64,000 nt of DNA from Chitinophaga ginsengisoli (GTDB lineage: Bacteria; Bacteroidota; Bacteroidia; Chitinophagales; Chitinophagaceae): positions 124,001 to 188,000 of the forward strand of contig NZ_PYGK01000013.1 of NCBI RefSeq assembly GCF_003014595.1, written 5' to 3'. This document shows positions 62,401 through 64,000 of the stretch, in pieces. The position numbers and the translations under genes are program-made. Position 1 is the first letter of the stretch; each line of letters opens with the position of its first letter. The notes under the pieces are model-generated. The model was not told the origin of the DNA. It searched no databases and saw only the letters and a list, made by a program, of their open reading frames with translations.

Positions 62401-62598
62401 ATCTATTGATGTAGTAGCACCCAGTTTAGTCCCTTTGATAGCCACAGTGATGCCGGGCAAAGTAGCGCCCGTTTCATCTGTTACCTTACCGGACAGCTTT
62501 ACCTGCGCAAAAGCAGCAAAGGCAGTAAAGCATTGCATGACCAGCAAAAGCAGCAGATACCTGCATCTGGCAAGCCGGAATAATTGATAGATTCTCAT
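59476..62598 (-). CDS. SusC/RagA TonB-linked outer-membrane transporter
   Basis: 1040 residues. Signal peptide ends A-F-A-Q near 32, then a carboxypeptidase-like domain (K-L-S-G-K-V-T-D-E-T-G, about 33-115), the plug (V-V-T-G-A-S-L-G, V-L-N-G-A-A-A-A-A-I-Y-G-S-R) and the barrel ending A-L-R-A-R-F. There is no STN domain, so unlike the system at 37614 it does not signal through FecR. Substrate not assignable; no hydrolase accompanies the pair. Its upstream region is tandemly duplicated. Confidence 0.9.
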   Translation of the reverse strand: MRIYQLFRLARCRYLLLLLVMQCFTAFAAFAQVKLSGKVTDETGATLPGITVAIKGTKLGATTSIDGIYTINADLKPGAYTLVFTGIGFTPKEGAITVGTAASYTLNQQLSTSVSKLDEVVVTGASLGTTRKQLGTYISTVKADELSKGATGNVLTALQGKTAGAQITQNSGDPAGGMSVKLRGISTISGSTEPLYIIDGVIIDNSTTRVTNADASYAGGNFAGNVGQNRMVDINPADIESIEVLNGAAAAAIYGSRANAGVVQIFTKKGKGGAPVVNFSTSFNMNELRKKLDVNQAPVKFGGTPDISTQTILTDTIVRTTPVKRYDYQDYIFRTGVGTDNNVSVTGGQNKTRYYASASYLYNQGIVRNTDFNRYSFRLNLDQELNKWISFNATMNYIYSKTNEKPDGNSFFSPTNSVTIIGNYYDIHQRNALGNLLAVGERGRVNPVSVIEDFQQQQQTNRLIAGAGIKLTPFKNLTVDYHMGIDNYSQDGTTFIPPFAYNVSLGFFGGGATLDPTQNGYASAGINNSFLINHDVNVTYDAQITPDLASVTQVGYSLQYQRGHYSLQQGRGLPPFVQTVSGAATPITGADERTRLSISGQYIQQNFKYRDQLFITGALRMDGSSVFGEDERNQLYTKLSGSYVLSGTDYWKSLNVSNWWNLFKLRAAYGQSGNLTGIPAYGRFNTYRAVAFIGAASFTSPTTYTNPNIKPERQQELEFGTDLAFWDNRINLSVNYYSKKVEDLLIARAIAPTQGYSTRLDNIGSLSNKGFEVVLNVAPVKSKSFNWDMTAIFNRNRNKALDIGQSILLYSTVSGAPVAIANGEPIGFFYGTFFARDANGNKLTKPNGVPVTEAGVQHSPFSYTPARDPNTGLPPTSGVTALQKKIGDPNPDWTGTLTNDFSYKRLSLHTQLDIVQGVDVFNADFRTRQGVDNGKIAEQEDLGKLPRGFIAGNYNIQEWRIDDGSFVKLREVSFSYNFGKIKGINDLTLSVGGRNLYSWDNYKGYDPEVNAAGQSTVLRGIDFGSVPAPRTYNVALRARF

Positions 62599-62903
62599 AA
62601 ACTAATGTTTAATAGTAAGCGAAAAGTAATGGCATGGATATTCCAGGTCATCCAGGAGCACCTGAATAACTGATTGACCACACATGGCTGATAAACGCGT
62701 TTACATGTACAATGAATTCCCGGGTATTACCGGGATGGTTAATAAGTTCTCATAACTAATTTTTAATAGTTAAAGCCAATAATATTAGCATGGACATTCC
62801 TCGTCATCCGGGAATATCCGCAGTAAATAGCTGATTGATTACAGGCTGGTTGATAAGCTGCGTTTAGATACCACAATGAATTCCCGTAATGTGGCGGGAA
62901 CAA
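62592..62903 (-). repeat. Imperfect tandem duplication upstream of susC
   Basis: Copy 1 (about 62592-62739) and copy 2 (about 62747-62903) share, in order, TTCTCAT, TTTAATAGT, GCATGGA-ATTCC, GTCATCC, CTGATTGA and CAATGAATTCCCG, at offsets of 155-164 bases. Copy 1 includes the susC start codon; copy 2 repeats that CAT without a gene. Each copy ends in a small hairpin around GAATTCCCG. It fills the 320-base gap between susC and the DeoR gene. Confidence 0.65.
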
Positions 62904-62919
62904 GTAATAGCTGTTTTAT

Positions 62920-63666
62920 TTATAAAATCTGAATACCCTTTTTCTTGTATGGCTGCAATTTTTTAGCATCAGGTGGCAGCTCAGTAATTAATATATCTAT
63001 CTCGTCGACATCACAGATCTTCAACTGTTCGGATGTGTTCATCTTTTCTGAAATGGTCAATACCACTACTTTCTTAGCGGTGCTGATCATGGCTCTTTTT
63101 ACCTGTACTACATCCCAGTCATTATCGGTTAACCCATCTTCCACATCAATAGCATTGTTTCCAAGGAAACACAGGTCAGCTTTGATCATTTTTATCTTTG
63201 AAATGGCCTCTCCTCCTACGGTGATCTTTGATCCTTTGGATAGTTTGTCTCCGATTACGATCACTTCTATATTCGGATGATTGGCATATTCAAAAGCAGC
63301 AGGGAGGCTTACGGTAATGAAAGTGGCCTGCAGGTCCCGTGGCAGCACGCGGGCCAGCTCTGCGATCGTAGTCCCCCCTGTAGTTAATACAAACATGCCG
63401 TCGTGTATTAGTTCGACAGCTTTTAAAGCTATGTTTTTTTTATCGTTTACAGCGTATACATCCTGTGATGTGATACCCTGATGAAATGAATTGGAAAGCG
63501 CACCGCCATGCACTTTTATGATCTTTCCCTCCTGTGCCAACTCTGCAAGATCACGGCGGATAGTATCTTCCGATACCTGTATCTGTTCACTCAGATGAGA
63601 AGACAACACCTTATTATGCAGGTTTACCTGGTGAAGTATGTATGCGTGGCGTTCTTCCTTTAACAT
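62920..63666 (-). CDS. DeoR/GlpR-family transcriptional regulator
   Basis: 248 residues. N-terminal DeoR-type HTH (L-S-E-Q-I-Q-V-S-E-D-T-I-R-R-D-L-A-E-L, about 22-40, then K-V-H-G-G-A) and the C-terminal sugar-phosphate-sensing domain (T-T-G-G-T-T-I-A-E, C-F-L-G, D-G-L-T-D-N-D). DeoR regulators usually answer to a phosphorylated sugar. It lies between anmK and the SusC/SusD operon on the same strand and may control either; an amino-sugar phosphate would fit the anmK side (inference). Confidence 0.88.
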   Translation of the reverse strand: MLKEERHAYILHQVNLHNKVLSSHLSEQIQVSEDTIRRDLAELAQEGKIIKVHGGALSNSFHQGITSQDVYAVNDKKNIALKAVELIHDGMFVLTTGGTTIAELARVLPRDLQATFITVSLPAAFEYANHPNIEVIVIGDKLSKGSKITVGGEAISKIKMIKADLCFLGNNAIDVEDGLTDNDWDVVQVKRAMISTAKKVVVLTISEKMNTSEQLKICDVDEIDILITELPPDAKKLQPYKKKGIQIL

Positions 63667-63734
63667 CTGGGTGATGAATACTTTGGTTGAAATATAGGAT
63701 CAATTTCTGCAAAAAAACGCAGAAAACAAAATAT

Positions 63735-63786
63735 AACCCGCACTTTTTTGCTGCTTTTAGCAGGATTAAAAGAAAGAATGCGGGTT
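63735..63786 (-). terminator. Possible terminator after anmK
   Basis: Outer stem AACCCGCA (63735-63742) with TGCGGGTT (63779-63786), enclosing a smaller CTGC/GCAG hairpin, then an AT-rich tail. It begins inside the anmK stop codon. Confidence 0.5.
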
Positions 63787-64000
63787 TATGCCGGAAATGA
63801 TAGCTTTCCCATGGTGATAGCAGGCATGCCGGGCTTACCGAAATCAATGCCTTCTCCACAAAGCGCTTCATTAGCGAGTATGGCAAATAGTACAGCTTCT
63901 TTTGCATCTCCCGCTATGCCTAATTCATCGGTAGTATGCAATTGCAGACGTGGTAGTCTTTCCCTGATCAAGCCTGTCAGCAAAGGATTATGCGCCCCTC
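63786..64000 (-). CDS. anmK: Anhydro-N-acetylmuramic acid kinase, C-terminal part
   Basis: The last ~70 residues of a gene that continues past the window edge. The visible part has G-A-H-N-P-L-L, T-T-D-E-L-G-I, D-A-K-E-A-V-L-F-A and the C-terminal G-K-L-S-F-P, the pattern of AnmK. The enzyme phosphorylates and opens anhydroMurNAc in peptidoglycan recycling. The start lies outside the window. Followed by the DeoR regulator on the same strand. Confidence 0.85.
   Translation of the reverse strand, partial: GAHNPLLTGLIRERLPRLQLHTTDELGIAGDAKEAVLFAILANEALCGEGIDFGKPGMPAITMGKLSFPA

Noticed and set aside
1..64000. Search for CRISPR arrays, tRNA or rRNA genes and insertion sequences.
   Set aside because: No spacer-repeat pattern, cloverleaf sequence or transposase gene was recognised by eye; a covariance or repeat search would be needed to exclude them fully.

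Overview
The window reads as chromosomal DNA of a Bacteroidota bacterium, most likely a member of the Chitinophagaceae such as Chitinophaga. The reasons are two SusC/SusD outer-membrane pairs, one under an ECF sigma/FecR system, a type IX secretion C-terminal domain, many exported proteins whose signal peptides end in AQ, the Bacteroidota promoter element TAnnTTTG in front of several genes, and almost no Shine-Dalgarno sequences. The genus is an inference. Both edges cut genes: an AraC-type regulator on the left and anhydro-N-acetylmuramic acid kinase on the right. No tRNA, rRNA, CRISPR array or intact insertion sequence was seen.

Layout. 0-13 kb: small accessory functions, namely an MFS drug exporter, a TPR-HTH regulator followed by a large Asp-box/T9SS surface protein, a quinone reductase/aldo-keto reductase pair divergent from a LysR regulator, a GNAT acetyltransferase, and an AraC regulator before an HD-domain protein. 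13-25.4 kb: a purine (xanthine to urate to allantoin to ureidoglycolate) catabolic locus: xdhA-xdhB-xdhC, urate oxidase on the opposite strand, then allB-allC-allE-uraD-uraH and a CitE-like enzyme of unassigned function. 25.4-34.9 kb: mixed single genes (ThuA-like, serine hydrolase, 2-hydroxyacid dehydrogenase, S41 protease, PEBP, AraC, rhomboid, DinB) and a candidate small RNA. 34.9-42.7 kb: an ECF sigma - FecR - SusC(STN) - SusD - phosphodiesterase operon. 42.8-49.9 kb: DUF4291, orphan proteins, a cluster of unrecognised envelope proteins, and an AT-rich regulator of the AbiEi/MarR type with a duplicated operator-like dyad. 50-58 kb: a region that looks like a decaying glycan-use locus, with a large glycoside hydrolase lacking a signal peptide, a LacI-type pseudogene, an alpha-L-fucosidase collapsed to about 120 residues, and two long palindromes. 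58-64 kb: a second SusC/SusD pair with a tandemly duplicated upstream region, a DeoR regulator and anmK.

How the genes work together. The purine locus can take xanthine or hypoxanthine to ureidoglycolate and release ammonia. No ureidoglycolate lyase is visible, so the CitE-like protein at the end of the operon is the obvious candidate for the last step or for glyoxylate handling. The sigma/FecR/SusC/SusD operon is a self-contained uptake system whose substrate probably carries a phosphate ester. The most unusual non-coding features are the two palindromes at 54927-55295, three exact 20-bp-period repeats abutting the start codon at 29266, an 11-bp repeat cluster before xdhA, the tandem duplication before susC, and REP-like elements with no transposase in view.
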